64,000 nt of DNA from Thermomicrobiales bacterium. GTDB taxonomy: Bacteria > Chloroflexota > Chloroflexia > Thermomicrobiales > UBA6265. Positions 9,168 to 18,184 of the stretch are shown here, piece after piece (the first letter of the stretch is position 1; each line of letters begins with the position of its first letter). Location of the stretch: contig JAWKPF010000011.1 in assembly GCA_041390825.1 (NCBI GenBank), forward strand, positions 62,001 through 126,000. The letters are read 5' to 3'. Under the pieces are notes generated by a model. It was not told where the DNA came from, did no database searches, and was given only the letters and a program-made list of their open reading frames with translations. The position numbers and the translations under genes were made by a program.

Positions 9168-11084
9168 CTACGCGGACTGCGCCTGGCGAGATTCCTGCGA
9201 TTGGCGGCCGCGATTCGATCGGCTACGGCCGGCGCTTTCGGGGCGCATGGCGTTGTAGCAATCGCGGCAGTAGACCGGGCGGCCCGAATCGGGCTTGAAC
9301 GGCACCGACGTGGCGACACCGCAGGCCGCGCATTCGATATCGAATCGCTGGTTGGAGTCGCTACCGGCAGGGGCGACACGGCGATTGTTCTGGGAGCGGC
9401 CGGAGCCGTTGCCCTGACCATTGGACTCAGTTCGCGATGAGCGCTGCGACGTTGGCTCGCGGCGCGGCCGATCCTGCGCGCTGGGCGACTCGTGAACCGA
9501 ACGGTTGGAATAGAGCACCGGCGCGATCGGGCGAATGCCATTGCGCGACTGGCGGCGACGATCCCGCTCGGCGCGAGAGTCGTAGTCCCAGCGATTGCCA
9601 TCGACCTCGACTTCGACAGTCACTGGATCCTTGCGGTTGCCGTTCGGCTCCGGACGGTTGCGGCGAGATCGCTGCCCGTCCTCCCGACGGTTGCCATGCG
9701 CGGCCGCCGGTTGGCTGGGACGAACACTGTCACCAGCTACCGAGAAGGGAAGCGGATTGCCGTCCCACGTAGCGGCTTTTGGCTCGGTGCGTGCCGGGCG
9801 CGGAGCGCGCCGACGCCCCTCGCCATGCGCGACGATGGCATGATCGTGGCTGGCCGGCTTATGCGGCGGTTGGTGGTGCTCCGCCATCTCGGTTGGGATC
9901 GCCTCGCCGGTATCAGCCAGCGCGTCGATCGCGCCCGGCCAGGGTTTGCGGTCGATTTTGCGCCCCAGACCTCGCTCCAACTGACGCCACTTGGCGCCGT
10001 CTTCCTTGCTGAGCAAGGTAATCGCTTGTCCCTGACGTCCCATGCGGCCGGTGCGGCCAACACGGTGCGTCAGCAACTGGGGCGATTCCGGCAACTCCAT
10101 GTTGATGACCTGCTCGACATGTGAGATATCGAGCCCACGGGCGGCTACGTTGGTGGCCAACAGGATGCGGACACGTCCATTACGGAAGTTGTCCATCACC
10201 TCGTCTCGCGCGTTCTGGGAGAGATTGCCCTGCAGCGCGGCAACCGGATAACCGGCGGCCTGCAGCTGACGCGCGAGCTTCTTGACCCCATGCTTGGTGC
10301 GGCCAAAGACGATGATCGAGCCTTCTCCCTGCTGATCGAGCAGTTCCTTCAGCACAGCCATCTTGTCGTCATTGGGAACGTCATAGGCGGTGTGCGGCAC
10401 TGGAGCGATATTCTCCGGGCCGGGATCGACGGTCACTTCGATGGGATCGTTCAGATGCCGGTCGGCCGTCTTGCGCACCCATTCCGGCACGGTGGCGGAG
10501 AAGAGCGCAGTCTGCCGAGCCGATGTGGTGCGGCCAAGAATCCGCTCGACATCGGGCGCAAAACCACGGTCGAGCATTTCGTCGGCTTCATCGAGCACAA
10601 GGTAGCGCACCTTGTCGAGCCAGAGCGCGCCCTGGTTCAGCATGTCCAGCACACGGCCCGGGGTACCGACGATCACGTGCGCGCCCTGGCGCAACATCAT
10701 GCGTTGCGGCCCGGCCGCGCGGCCACCGAAAAGCAGACCGACCGTGATGCCGCGGCCATCGCTCAACTTCTCGAAAACCTCGGCCACCTGGGTGGCGAGT
10801 TCTCGCGTCGGGGTCAGCACCAGCACCTGCACGGCCTTGATCGATGGATCGACCAGTTCGAGCGCGGGAATACCAAAAGCGAGCGTCTTGCCAGATCCGG
10901 TGCGGGCCTGGCCAATGACATCATGTCCATCGAGAAGTGCGGGAACGGCTTGCGCCTGGATCGGGGTCGGGGTTTCGATGCCCATCTTTTCCAGGGCACG
11001 AAGCGTTTGTGGGCCGATACGGTAGGAGGCGAACGAAGGCGCAGCCTCGATCACCACCGGATCGGCGAATTGGGTAGAAGTCAA
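9168..11084 (-). CDS. DEAD-box ATP-dependent RNA helicase with C-terminal zinc motif
   Basis: A 638-residue RNA helicase. From the N-terminus it has the Q motif (PTPIQAQAVP), Walker A ARTGSGKT (60-67), PTRELATQ, TPGRVLD, DEAD, SAT, VAARGLD and HRVGRTGRMG. After the core comes a long basic, disordered tail rich in R, N, S and Q, closing with a CxxC-x17-CxxC zinc motif (CAAC ... CRDC). The TTG at 11084 is preferred over an ATG at 11174 because AAAGGA precedes it and homology begins there. The same zinc motif occurs in the protein at 36316, next to IF-1. A role in ribosome assembly or cold-adapted RNA remodelling is a family-level inference. Transcription likely starts near 11307, giving a leader of over 200 nt. 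Confidence 0.93.
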   Translation of the reverse strand: MTSTQFADPVVIEAAPSFASYRIGPQTLRALEKMGIETPTPIQAQAVPALLDGHDVIGQARTGSGKTLAFGIPALELVDPSIKAVQVLVLTPTRELATQVAEVFEKLSDGRGITVGLLFGGRAAGPQRMMLRQGAHVIVGTPGRVLDMLNQGALWLDKVRYLVLDEADEMLDRGFAPDVERILGRTTSARQTALFSATVPEWVRKTADRHLNDPIEVTVDPGPENIAPVPHTAYDVPNDDKMAVLKELLDQQGEGSIIVFGRTKHGVKKLARQLQAAGYPVAALQGNLSQNARDEVMDNFRNGRVRILLATNVAARGLDISHVEQVINMELPESPQLLTHRVGRTGRMGRQGQAITLLSKEDGAKWRQLERGLGRKIDRKPWPGAIDALADTGEAIPTEMAEHHQPPHKPASHDHAIVAHGEGRRRAPRPARTEPKAATWDGNPLPFSVAGDSVRPSQPAAAHGNRREDGQRSRRNRPEPNGNRKDPVTVEVEVDGNRWDYDSRAERDRRRQSRNGIRPIAPVLYSNRSVHESPSAQDRPRREPTSQRSSRTESNGQGNGSGRSQNNRRVAPAGSDSNQRFDIECAACGVATSVPFKPDSGRPVYCRDCYNAMRPESAGRSRSNRGRQSQESRQAQSA

Positions 11085-11313
11085 CTGGTTCTGTTCCTTT
11101 GGGCGTGCAGCGCAAAACAAGGCATGACAAAATCGTGAGCCAGTCAGTACGGCTCGACGATCCCGGCGCTGCATACGTTTCGGGAATCAATGGCGTACTG
11201 TCGCGCGAAGAACTTCGCGCTCCTGGGGATGACTGAGCCGGTCCGACTCGATACGGGAGCCGCGCGGCAATTCAGCCGAAAGCCGAGAAACACCGTTTCT
11301 CAAGCCATTGTGA

Positions 11314-11342
11314 AGTATGTAACAGACCCCGGAATATGTCAA
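11314..11342 (-). promoter_or_regulatory. Strong predicted promoter of the helicase gene
   Basis: On the minus strand a perfect TTGACA (-35, at 11342-11337) is followed after exactly 17 bp by CATACT (-10, at 11319-11314, 4 of 6 matches). The start site would be near 11307. The leader to the TTG codon at 11084 contains a 7-bp hairpin (GAGAAAC/GTTTCTC, 11285-11301) at its very start or just before it. Confidence 0.7.
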
Positions 11343-11375
11343 AAGCGAAGAAGTGGGCAGATATCGCCCACTTCT
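11337..11375 (-). terminator. Terminator of the first cupin gene
   Basis: A 10-bp perfect stem AGAAGTGGGC / GCCCACTTCT (11349-11358, 11366-11375) with a 7-nt loop, followed on the minus strand by TCGCTTTTG. It begins 20 bp after the cupin stop. Its T-run runs into the -35 box of the helicase promoter. Confidence 0.75.
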
Positions 11376-11395
11376 CCGCGGCTGTTCGAGCCGAC

Positions 11396-12019
11396 CTACT
11401 CATCGAGGAACACAGCCTTTCCTGTTCGCACGGGAGGCTTCGCGGCAATGGGGTTCCCCTGATCGTCGATGAAGGTGGTGAACTGCTCGTCGGTCTTGAC
11501 GAGCCGTGCTTCGATCAACACGGTGGGGCCGTCGCTGAGATTCCACCCGGTATGCGATGTTGGCGCGGCGAAATGATCGAACGCAACACAATCTCTCGGC
11601 TCGAGCACGATGTCCGTTCCCGGCAAGAGCTGTTGCTGAACGATGTCGGAATCGGCCAGCAGCGGGTCGGCCGCGGGGGGTTTGGGTGCGAGCGCGAAGC
11701 GAGTCACCATCGCCGAGCCATGTTGCAGCGCAAAGCCGAGCGCGCCGGACTGCACGCAGACGACGATGGCGGTCGGATGAACGTGACTCGTGACGTAGGC
11801 GCCCGGTTCGAACACCGATTCTGCAAGCTGCAACCGGTATCCCGGAGCAACCGATGTATCGATGGCCGCCAATAGCGCGCCCTGGAATCCTACCGAACCG
11901 GGCGCGGCATCCGGCGGAGGGGGACCGCCCTGCGCAAGGACAGCGAAATTGGTTAGCACGAGCATTGCAAGGATAGGAACGACGAGCAAGACGCTCTTCG
12001 AGCCTCGTAGCTGGCGCAT
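11396..12019 (-). CDS. Secreted cupin-domain protein, copy 1
   Basis: A 207-residue protein with a signal peptide (hydrophobic core LLVVPILAMLVLTNFAVLAQ) and a small cupin barrel. The barrel shows FEPGAYVTSHVHPTAIVVCVQSGALGF, where the His-x-His and the glycine pattern match cupin motif 1, and a second motif around ECVAFDHF-like DCVAFDHFAAPTSHTGW. It would bind a metal outside the cytoplasm, but substrate and enzymatic role are unknown. The ATG at 12019 follows a GGGAGG site. It lies 169 bp downstream of the LuxR-type regulator at 12189. A second copy of this arrangement occurs at 14695-17815. Confidence 0.8.
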   Translation of the reverse strand: MRQLRGSKSVLLVVPILAMLVLTNFAVLAQGGPPPPDAAPGSVGFQGALLAAIDTSVAPGYRLQLAESVFEPGAYVTSHVHPTAIVVCVQSGALGFALQHGSAMVTRFALAPKPPAADPLLADSDIVQQQLLPGTDIVLEPRDCVAFDHFAAPTSHTGWNLSDGPTVLIEARLVKTDEQFTTFIDDQGNPIAAKPPVRTGKAVFLDE

Positions 12020-12188
12020 TGGAACCTCCCTGGTGTATCGCGCGGTGATGGCCATGCGGGCCGTCTGGCCTCGCCTGGTTCCGTCAGGAACCGTGACGTC
12101 ATCGTGCGTTCCGGGAGCTCGGTTGTCAGCGTCAGAACTGAGGATTTGCGCAGGAGTGGCGGTCTCCCCATTTCGGGTGAGATGCGCG

Positions 12189-14621
12189 TCAGAGCGGTTG
12201 ATCGAACCCATGCCGGATTGCCCAGGCGGCCGCGGCAGTGCGGGAGCTGACCCCAAGTTTGGACAAGATGTTCCGTACATGGCTGATGGCCGTGGACTCA
12301 CTGATCGAGAGTTCGGCGGCGATTTCGCGGTTGGACTTCCCTTGCGACAACAGGCGAATGACGTCGCCTTCGCGTTCGGTCAGGCCACCAAGCGGTCGCT
12401 CGCCGGCCGACGCCGCTGTGCCAATCGATGCAAGCAGATCCATCGCACCAGTAATCAAGCGATCGACTGTTGCTTGACGCCCACCTGCCCAGGCGGCCGC
12501 GAATCGATCTTCACCGAGTTGGGTGATGACCTGCGCGCGCAGGTGATCGGCGCGTTCCAAGACTATGGGAGATGCTTGCAGACTCGCAGATTGACCGAGT
12601 GCATCGAGTGACGAAAGCAGCGAAACTGCCGCTTCCATCTGCCCGGCAACAAACGCGAACTCGGCGATGCGGCTCATTGCATTGAACAGCAGTTCCTTGC
12701 TGCGCGTTTCTGGCCAAAGCCCGATAGCTTCTCTGAAGAGATTGGCTGCGCAATGCCGATTCCCCAGCTTGCTTTCGATGACTGCCAGCTCGATGAGCGC
12801 GCACGTGATGCCGAACAGAAACTCATCCTGCCGGAAGCAGGCTACCGCCTCCCGCATATGCTCACGCGCGCGAGAGAGATCACCGGTACGGCGATGCAAA
12901 CTCGCGTACCCGAGCTGCACCCATCCCAAACTGGTCGGGCTCCGAGCCCGGGTCGAGTGGAACTCGGATGCTTCGAGAAGCGCGAGCTGTCTCCCGACAT
13001 CGTCCGATGCAACGAGCGTAGATGCCAGAAGAAGCGATCTCCCCACTCCACGCTCATCTTCGATTGCGCGAAAGATATCGACCGCCTCAGCTGCTTTGGC
13101 AGCATCGGGACCTTCCAACAGGTCACGATCGAGAACGGTCAGCTTGGCGAGCGCGATGGCGCGTGCCCTGGGAGCCGATGCTCCCCCCATGAGCAGTCCC
13201 TTGTTCAGCCACACGCGCGCTTCTCTCCAGTGACTGCGATAGTGCCAAATCCCACTCAGGGCCGCGGCGAGCCGCAGAAGGGCCGGTCCGCTGCCCGACG
13301 CATCGAGCCACGCCAGTGCAACTCGCATGTTTGCGAGATCACGTTCGAGCCGATCCAGCGATTGCCGATGTCCATGGCCACCCCAGATCGAAACGTCTTC
13401 GCGTTCGGCGAGCTCGACGAAATACGCTGCGTGTCGATCCCTGATCGAGTTTGTGTCCGCCGCCGCGTCCAGCCGCAATGCCGCGAACTCCCGGATCGAC
13501 TCCAGCATGGTGTAGCGGGAGACACCTTTGGCCTCCTGTGCTTCGAGGAAGCTCTTGTTGACCAGAGAGGCGATGCCGTCGATTGTCCCGGAACCGATAC
13601 CTGCCACTGCCTCTGCGGCGTCGAGATCGAACCCACCGGCGAAGACAGACAGTTGTTGCAACAAGATCTGCTCCGAGGTGGTGAGGAGATCGAAACTCCA
13701 CGCGATCGCCCGCTCGAGCGAGCGAAGGCGATCGGGTTGATCGTGTGGTCCGTCCATGAGCAATGGCAATCTGCCGCCCAGCCGTTCCAGGAGATCACCC
13801 GGTCCCATGTGAGACATGCGTGCGGCCGCCAACTCGATGGCGAGCGGGAGTCCTTCGAGGCGCGAGCAGAGAGCCGCAATCGCTGCGGCATTCGCTGGGT
13901 TCAGGGCGAAATCGGAACGCGCGGCTTGCGCGCGCTCCAGAAAGAGCTGGACAGATGGGACAGCGCGCAGGGCCGCGAGCGAACAGTCCGTTTCTGCTAC
14001 CGGAAGGGGAAGCGGGCGGATGGCGACTTCATGCTCGCCGCTGACGCGCAAGCAAAATCGACTGGTGACCAATATGGTGAGCCAAGGGCAATGCGAGAGC
14101 CATCGCGCCAGCACGGGCGCCGCTTCGAGCAGGTGCTCGAAGTTGTCGAGGATCAGGAGGTAGGCACGGCTGGCAAGATAGGACTCGACCGCATCGGCGG
14201 GGTCTCCGGTCGTCTGGCCGAAACCGCCAATCGACTCGGCGACAACGGCAGCCAACCGGTCGGGATCGCGCTCATCCGCAAGGGGCACATACGCGACCCC
14301 ATCTGTGAACTCCGCCTGCCACTCCTCTGCCACACGGAGGGCCAGACGTGTCTTCCCCACCCCGCCTGGTCCGGTCAGGGTCACCAACCGTACATCGGTT
14401 CGATTCAGCAGGGCGCCAACGATGGTGAGTTCCCTCGCACGCCCCACGAACGAGGTCAATGGCAAGGGCAGTCGAGGAATCGGAAAAGGCGCAAGTTCGT
14501 GAACGGGCGCCTCGAACGAACGCTGAATGGCTGGAGGCCGATGCAACACACGCATTTCCGTCACTTTTCGCTCGACATCCCTCATCTTGATATCCGGCTC
14601 TTGCGACTGCAGCTGTTTCAC
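12189..14621 (-). CDS. LuxR-family regulator with NB-ARC-type ATPase, copy 1
   Basis: An 810-residue STAND-type regulator. After LPLPLTSFVGRARE comes the P-loop GPGGVGKTRLAL (about residues 84-95), then LILDNFEHLLEAAP (Walker B), a sensor TSRFCLRV, and a winged-helix part with DGIASLVNKSFLE. The middle is helical, TPR-like repeats. The C-terminus (GGLTEREGDVIRLLSQGKSNREIAAELSISESTAISHV) is a LuxR helix-turn-helix. Such proteins oligomerise with ATP and an inducer, then bind DNA. The GTG at 14621 lacks a clear ribosome site; ATGs at 14585 and 14555 are alternatives. The likely target is the adjacent cupin gene, an inference from repeated pairing. Confidence 0.9.
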   Translation of the reverse strand: MKQLQSQEPDIKMRDVERKVTEMRVLHRPPAIQRSFEAPVHELAPFPIPRLPLPLTSFVGRARELTIVGALLNRTDVRLVTLTGPGGVGKTRLALRVAEEWQAEFTDGVAYVPLADERDPDRLAAVVAESIGGFGQTTGDPADAVESYLASRAYLLILDNFEHLLEAAPVLARWLSHCPWLTILVTSRFCLRVSGEHEVAIRPLPLPVAETDCSLAALRAVPSVQLFLERAQAARSDFALNPANAAAIAALCSRLEGLPLAIELAAARMSHMGPGDLLERLGGRLPLLMDGPHDQPDRLRSLERAIAWSFDLLTTSEQILLQQLSVFAGGFDLDAAEAVAGIGSGTIDGIASLVNKSFLEAQEAKGVSRYTMLESIREFAALRLDAAADTNSIRDRHAAYFVELAEREDVSIWGGHGHRQSLDRLERDLANMRVALAWLDASGSGPALLRLAAALSGIWHYRSHWREARVWLNKGLLMGGASAPRARAIALAKLTVLDRDLLEGPDAAKAAEAVDIFRAIEDERGVGRSLLLASTLVASDDVGRQLALLEASEFHSTRARSPTSLGWVQLGYASLHRRTGDLSRAREHMREAVACFRQDEFLFGITCALIELAVIESKLGNRHCAANLFREAIGLWPETRSKELLFNAMSRIAEFAFVAGQMEAAVSLLSSLDALGQSASLQASPIVLERADHLRAQVITQLGEDRFAAAWAGGRQATVDRLITGAMDLLASIGTAASAGERPLGGLTEREGDVIRLLSQGKSNREIAAELSISESTAISHVRNILSKLGVSSRTAAAAWAIRHGFDQPL

Positions 14622-14694
14622 ACCGGTGCGTTCGTGCAGTTCCGTTCCGCTCCCAATTCCTGGGAGCAGAACGGACGTTGACGCCGAGTTTCGA

Positions 14695-15243
14695 TCAGGG
14701 AGCGACGGGTGTGCCTTCCGCGTTGATGAAGGTCGTGAACTGCTCGTCGGTCTTCACGAGCCGCGCTTCGATCAACACGGTTTCGCCATCACTGTTGTTC
14801 CAGCCGGTATGCGACGTGTGTTCGACGAAGTGATCGAAAGAAACACAATCGTTTGGCTGAAGCTCGATGTCATTTCCCGGCAAGAGTTGTTCGGTGGTCG
14901 TTGGCGTACCGGCCATGGCCGCTCGCGTCACCGTGCCCGAACCGTGTTGGAGGGCAAACCCGAGCGCGCCTGATTCCACGCAGACCACGATGGCCGTTGG
15001 ATGGATGTGGCTCGTCACATAGGCCCCCGGTTCGAAGACCGACCGTGCCAATTGCAGTTGGAAACCTGGCGCAACCGAGGTATCGATCGCTGCGAGGATC
15101 GCCCCCTGGAACCCTACGGAGCCCGGTTCTGCATCGGGTGGTGGTTGCATGCTTCGGGCAAGCACTCCAACCCCCGACCCAATCAGTAATGCGAGCATCG
15201 GAATGACAAGAGCGGCCACCACAAGACGTCGTTTCGAACGCAT
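14695..15243 (-). CDS. Secreted cupin-domain protein, copy 2
   Basis: A 182-residue paralogue of the cupin at 11396. The signal peptide core is VVAALVIPMLALLIGSGVGVLA; the cupin part has AVEPGSVGFQGA-like EPGSVGFQGAILAAIDTSV, FEPGAYVTSHIHPTAIVVCV and DCVSFDHFVEHTSHTGW, so the metal-binding histidines are kept. It ends with an almost identical LIEARLVKTDEQFTTFI. The ATG at 15243 follows AGGGAG; the open frame upstream of it lacks a ribosome site. It lacks about 20 residues found in copy 1 between the two cupin motifs (the stretch with FALAPKPPAAD). Location is between two LuxR-type genes on the same strand. Confidence 0.8.
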   Translation of the reverse strand: MRSKRRLVVAALVIPMLALLIGSGVGVLARSMQPPPDAEPGSVGFQGAILAAIDTSVAPGFQLQLARSVFEPGAYVTSHIHPTAIVVCVESGALGFALQHGSGTVTRAAMAGTPTTTEQLLPGNDIELQPNDCVSFDHFVEHTSHTGWNNSDGETVLIEARLVKTDEQFTTFINAEGTPVAP

Positions 15244-15430
15244 ATGAGACTCCCTGGCGCGAAACGCCCTGACTGCGTTCAGGGCAACCGTTGCCCCGAG
15301 CGGTCCCGGCAGCAATTCCCGTGGGGCCGCACATCCATCGTGCGACTCAGGGAATAGTCTGTCCGCCCCAGAATTGCGGATTCTCCGAACGAGTCAATAT
15401 TGGCGAGTCCCCAATTTTTGGGAGGAACCT

Positions 15431-17815
15431 TCAGAGAGACTGGCCGTACCCATGGTGAATCGCCCACGCTGCAGCAGCGGTGCGCGAGCTGACTCCGAGC
15501 TTGGACAGGATGCTGCGGACGTGGCTGATAACGGTGCTTTCGCCAATGAAGAGCGCGCTCGCGATCTCCCGGTTTGTCTTGCCAGAAGCCAGCAGCCGAA
15601 TGACATCGATCTCCCGGGCTGTCAGGCCTTCTGGATCAGGAGTCGGCACAGGGGCAGGAAACTCGCCGACTGCGGCAAGGAATGATCCGCAGCGGTCTAT
15701 CAGATCCGCTACGCCCAGACCAGATCCCAGCTGCCAGGCCCTGGCAAACTGCTCGTCACTGGAGCTCGCACGCAGGTGATCCAGGGTGCGCGCAGCCTGA
15801 TCGAGATCTCGCGGAGCCGCAGCTAGCCGCGCAGACTGTCCCAGGGTGTCGAGCGCCGAAAGCAGGGTAACGGCCGCGTCCCGTTGGTCGCAGACCCGCA
15901 GGAATTCGGCGATGCTGGCGACGGCGGCGACCAGCAGTTCCTTGCTGCGCGTCTCCTCCCAGAGCCCCAACATCTCACGATAGTGCTCCACCGCCCGAAA
16001 GGAGTTTCCACGCTCGAGCTCGAATTTGGCGAAGTCGAGGAGGGCAACTGACGCGCCGAAGAAGAATTGATCCTTCCGGAACCACGCAAGCGATTCCCGC
16101 ATCAGGTCGCACGCGCCATCCAGATCGCCTGCCCATCGTCGCAAGTGCGCGCGGCCGTAGTGAACCCAGGCAATCCCGGTTGCGTTGTTCGACCTTCGGC
16201 TGAAAAACTCTGCCTCTGCCAGCACCGAGAGCTTCTGGTCGACATCGTCTGGCGCTATGAGCGCTGCCGAGAGGTTCAGCGCCCTCCCGAGCGCACGGTC
16301 ATCACGAATGGCCCTTCGGATCTGCACGGCCTCGGACGCCCACGCTGGATCCGGCTCCTCTCCAAGATCTCGTGTCAGGATCGTGAGCTTCACCAACGCT
16401 GTGGCACGCGCCGCCGGCACAGAGTCCCCTCCAAGGAACAAACCCTTTTCGAGCCAGATTCTCCCCTCTTGCCAGTGGCTGCGGTAGTGCCACACCCCGC
16501 CCAGCGCGGCCGCAAGCCGCATGAGCGATGCGCCATCGCCGGCCTTCTCCAGAGAGTGGAGCGCGGCTCTGCAATTCGAGATATCGTTCTCGAGCCGGTC
16601 GAGGGCAAGCCGGTGCCTTGGTCCTCCCCAGATTGCCTCATCCTCCAGTTCCGCAAGATCGACGAAATAGCGCGCATGGCGTTGCCGCATGATCTCCGCC
16701 TCGCCGCTGGCCTCCAGGCGTGTGGCAGCGAACGCGCGAATCGATTCCAGCATGGTGTAGCGAGAGAATCCTCCAACTTCATGAGTCGTCAGGAAGCTCT
16801 TGTGGACAAGCGATCCCAGGCAATCGAGAATGTCGCCGCCATCTGCTGCCACGGCCTCAGCCGCCTCGAGATCGAATCCACCGGCGAAAACAGAGAGGCG
16901 CTGCAAGAGCGTCTGCTCGTTGCAGGACAGGAGATCGAAGCTCCAGGCAATTGCGCGATCGAGCGACCGCCTGCGCTCCTGTTGGTCATCAGGACCGTCC
17001 ACGAGCACAGGGAGTCCGCGGCGCAGTCGTTCGAGAAGATCGCCTGGTCCCAGATGTGACATGTGCGCCGCGGCAAGCTCGATTGCCAGCGGCAGCCCCT
17101 CCAGCTGCGCGCAGATCGCGGCCACCGCCGGGGCGTTCCCCGGAGACAAGGCGAAATCGACACGCGCGGCTCGTGCGCGAGCCACAAACAGTTCCACCGA
17201 GGGATTTGCCTGCAACCCCTCGAATGAAGTTCCTGTTGCCACCTCGGGAACCGGCAAAGGTTGGACAACGATCTCGTGCTCGCCCGTGATGTGCAGTTGG
17301 AATCTGCTCGTAACCAGGATCGTGAGCCAGCGGCATTGCGTCAGCCACTGGGTCAAGCGCGGAGCAGCTTCCAACAAGTGCTCGAAGTTGTCGAGTATGA
17401 GCAGGAACGTTCGATCGGCGAGAAACCGTTCCACTGCGATGGCAGGATCTCTGGCATCCCGACCATATACGCCAAGCGCCTCCGCGACGACGATCGGCAC
17501 TCGGTCGGGGTCGCGCACATCGGCAAGCGGCACGAAAACGGCACCGTCGACGAATTCCGCCTGCCACTCCTCTGCCACACGGAGGGCCAGACGTGTCTTC
17601 CCCACCCCGCCTGGTCCGGTTAGGGTCACCAACCGTATGTCAGTGCGGTTCAGAAGCGAACCGATCGCCACCGCGTCTCCCTCGCGCCCGACAAATGATG
17701 TGAGCGGAAGCGGGAGCGATGTGAGCGGCTTGGCAATGTCAGTGTCGCGCCAGAGCGGTGTTGGAGCTCGAACGCGCCTGGCGACTGGATGACGTTGCGA
17801 CATCCGGAATTCCAA
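15431..17815 (-). CDS. LuxR-family regulator with NB-ARC-type ATPase, copy 2
   Basis: A 794-residue paralogue of the regulator at 12189, with the same order: LPLPLTSFVGREGD, P-loop GPGGVGKTRLAL, LLILDNFEHLLEAAP, helical repeats, and C-terminal GLTAREIDVIRLLASGKTNREIASALFIGESTVISHV LuxR helix-turn-helix. Over the P-loop, 65 bases are identical to copy 1 (17556-17620 versus 14311-14375), far above the divergence elsewhere. The N-terminus before the ATPase is unlike copy 1. It is followed at 187 bp by cupin copy 2. The start at 17815 has no strong ribosome site. DNA targets are unknown; the paired cupin is the best guess. Confidence 0.9.
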   Translation of the reverse strand: MEFRMSQRHPVARRVRAPTPLWRDTDIAKPLTSLPLPLTSFVGREGDAVAIGSLLNRTDIRLVTLTGPGGVGKTRLALRVAEEWQAEFVDGAVFVPLADVRDPDRVPIVVAEALGVYGRDARDPAIAVERFLADRTFLLILDNFEHLLEAAPRLTQWLTQCRWLTILVTSRFQLHITGEHEIVVQPLPVPEVATGTSFEGLQANPSVELFVARARAARVDFALSPGNAPAVAAICAQLEGLPLAIELAAAHMSHLGPGDLLERLRRGLPVLVDGPDDQQERRRSLDRAIAWSFDLLSCNEQTLLQRLSVFAGGFDLEAAEAVAADGGDILDCLGSLVHKSFLTTHEVGGFSRYTMLESIRAFAATRLEASGEAEIMRQRHARYFVDLAELEDEAIWGGPRHRLALDRLENDISNCRAALHSLEKAGDGASLMRLAAALGGVWHYRSHWQEGRIWLEKGLFLGGDSVPAARATALVKLTILTRDLGEEPDPAWASEAVQIRRAIRDDRALGRALNLSAALIAPDDVDQKLSVLAEAEFFSRRSNNATGIAWVHYGRAHLRRWAGDLDGACDLMRESLAWFRKDQFFFGASVALLDFAKFELERGNSFRAVEHYREMLGLWEETRSKELLVAAVASIAEFLRVCDQRDAAVTLLSALDTLGQSARLAAAPRDLDQAARTLDHLRASSSDEQFARAWQLGSGLGVADLIDRCGSFLAAVGEFPAPVPTPDPEGLTAREIDVIRLLASGKTNREIASALFIGESTVISHVRSILSKLGVSSRTAAAAWAIHHGYGQSL

Positions 17816-18134
17816 TCACGTAGTGGTCGATAGACTCCAGCATGAAGTCGTCCGGGAACTATGTCAAGTGGGTGGCTCCGTCAGTTTCCGCGTTCTGACC
17901 TGGACCGGCAAACTGTTGGGGACGCTCGATCGAGACCGTACGGGCGCTCCCATTCCTCGCTGGGGCGGAATCCTCGATCGTGCCAGGGAATACGGAATCC
18001 GCGTGATTGCAGAGGGGTCTAGCCCAGCGTTCCAACGGTGGGACCGCGCGGAGTGGCGGTGGGCCGTCCCGGAGTGTCCAGTCGGTTTCCGGAGAGTGAG
18101 ATGGCCGCTCTCCGTTGCGAGTTGTCAATAGATA

Positions 18135-18172
18135 GAAAAAGCGCCCCGCACCGGTTGCCCGGGCGAGGCGCT
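18135..18172 (-). terminator. Terminator of the zinc dehydrogenase gene
   Basis: AGCGCC (18140-18145) pairs with GGCGCT (18167-18172), with a second short GC stem inside. On the minus strand the hairpin is followed by TTTTTC and lies 13 bp after the dehydrogenase stop. The remaining 370 bp between 17815 and 18185 shows no convincing gene. Confidence 0.75.
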
Positions 18173-18184
18173 CCACTGTGGCAG

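Noticed and set aside
12753..14681. 642-codon plus-strand frame opposite the first LuxR-ATPase gene
   Set aside because: The minus-strand frame has clear P-loop and LuxR motifs; the plus frame has no domain or start signal.
17859..18176. 105-codon frame between the second LuxR gene and the dehydrogenase
   Set aside because: It runs through the terminator hairpin, has no ribosome site and no recognisable domain.
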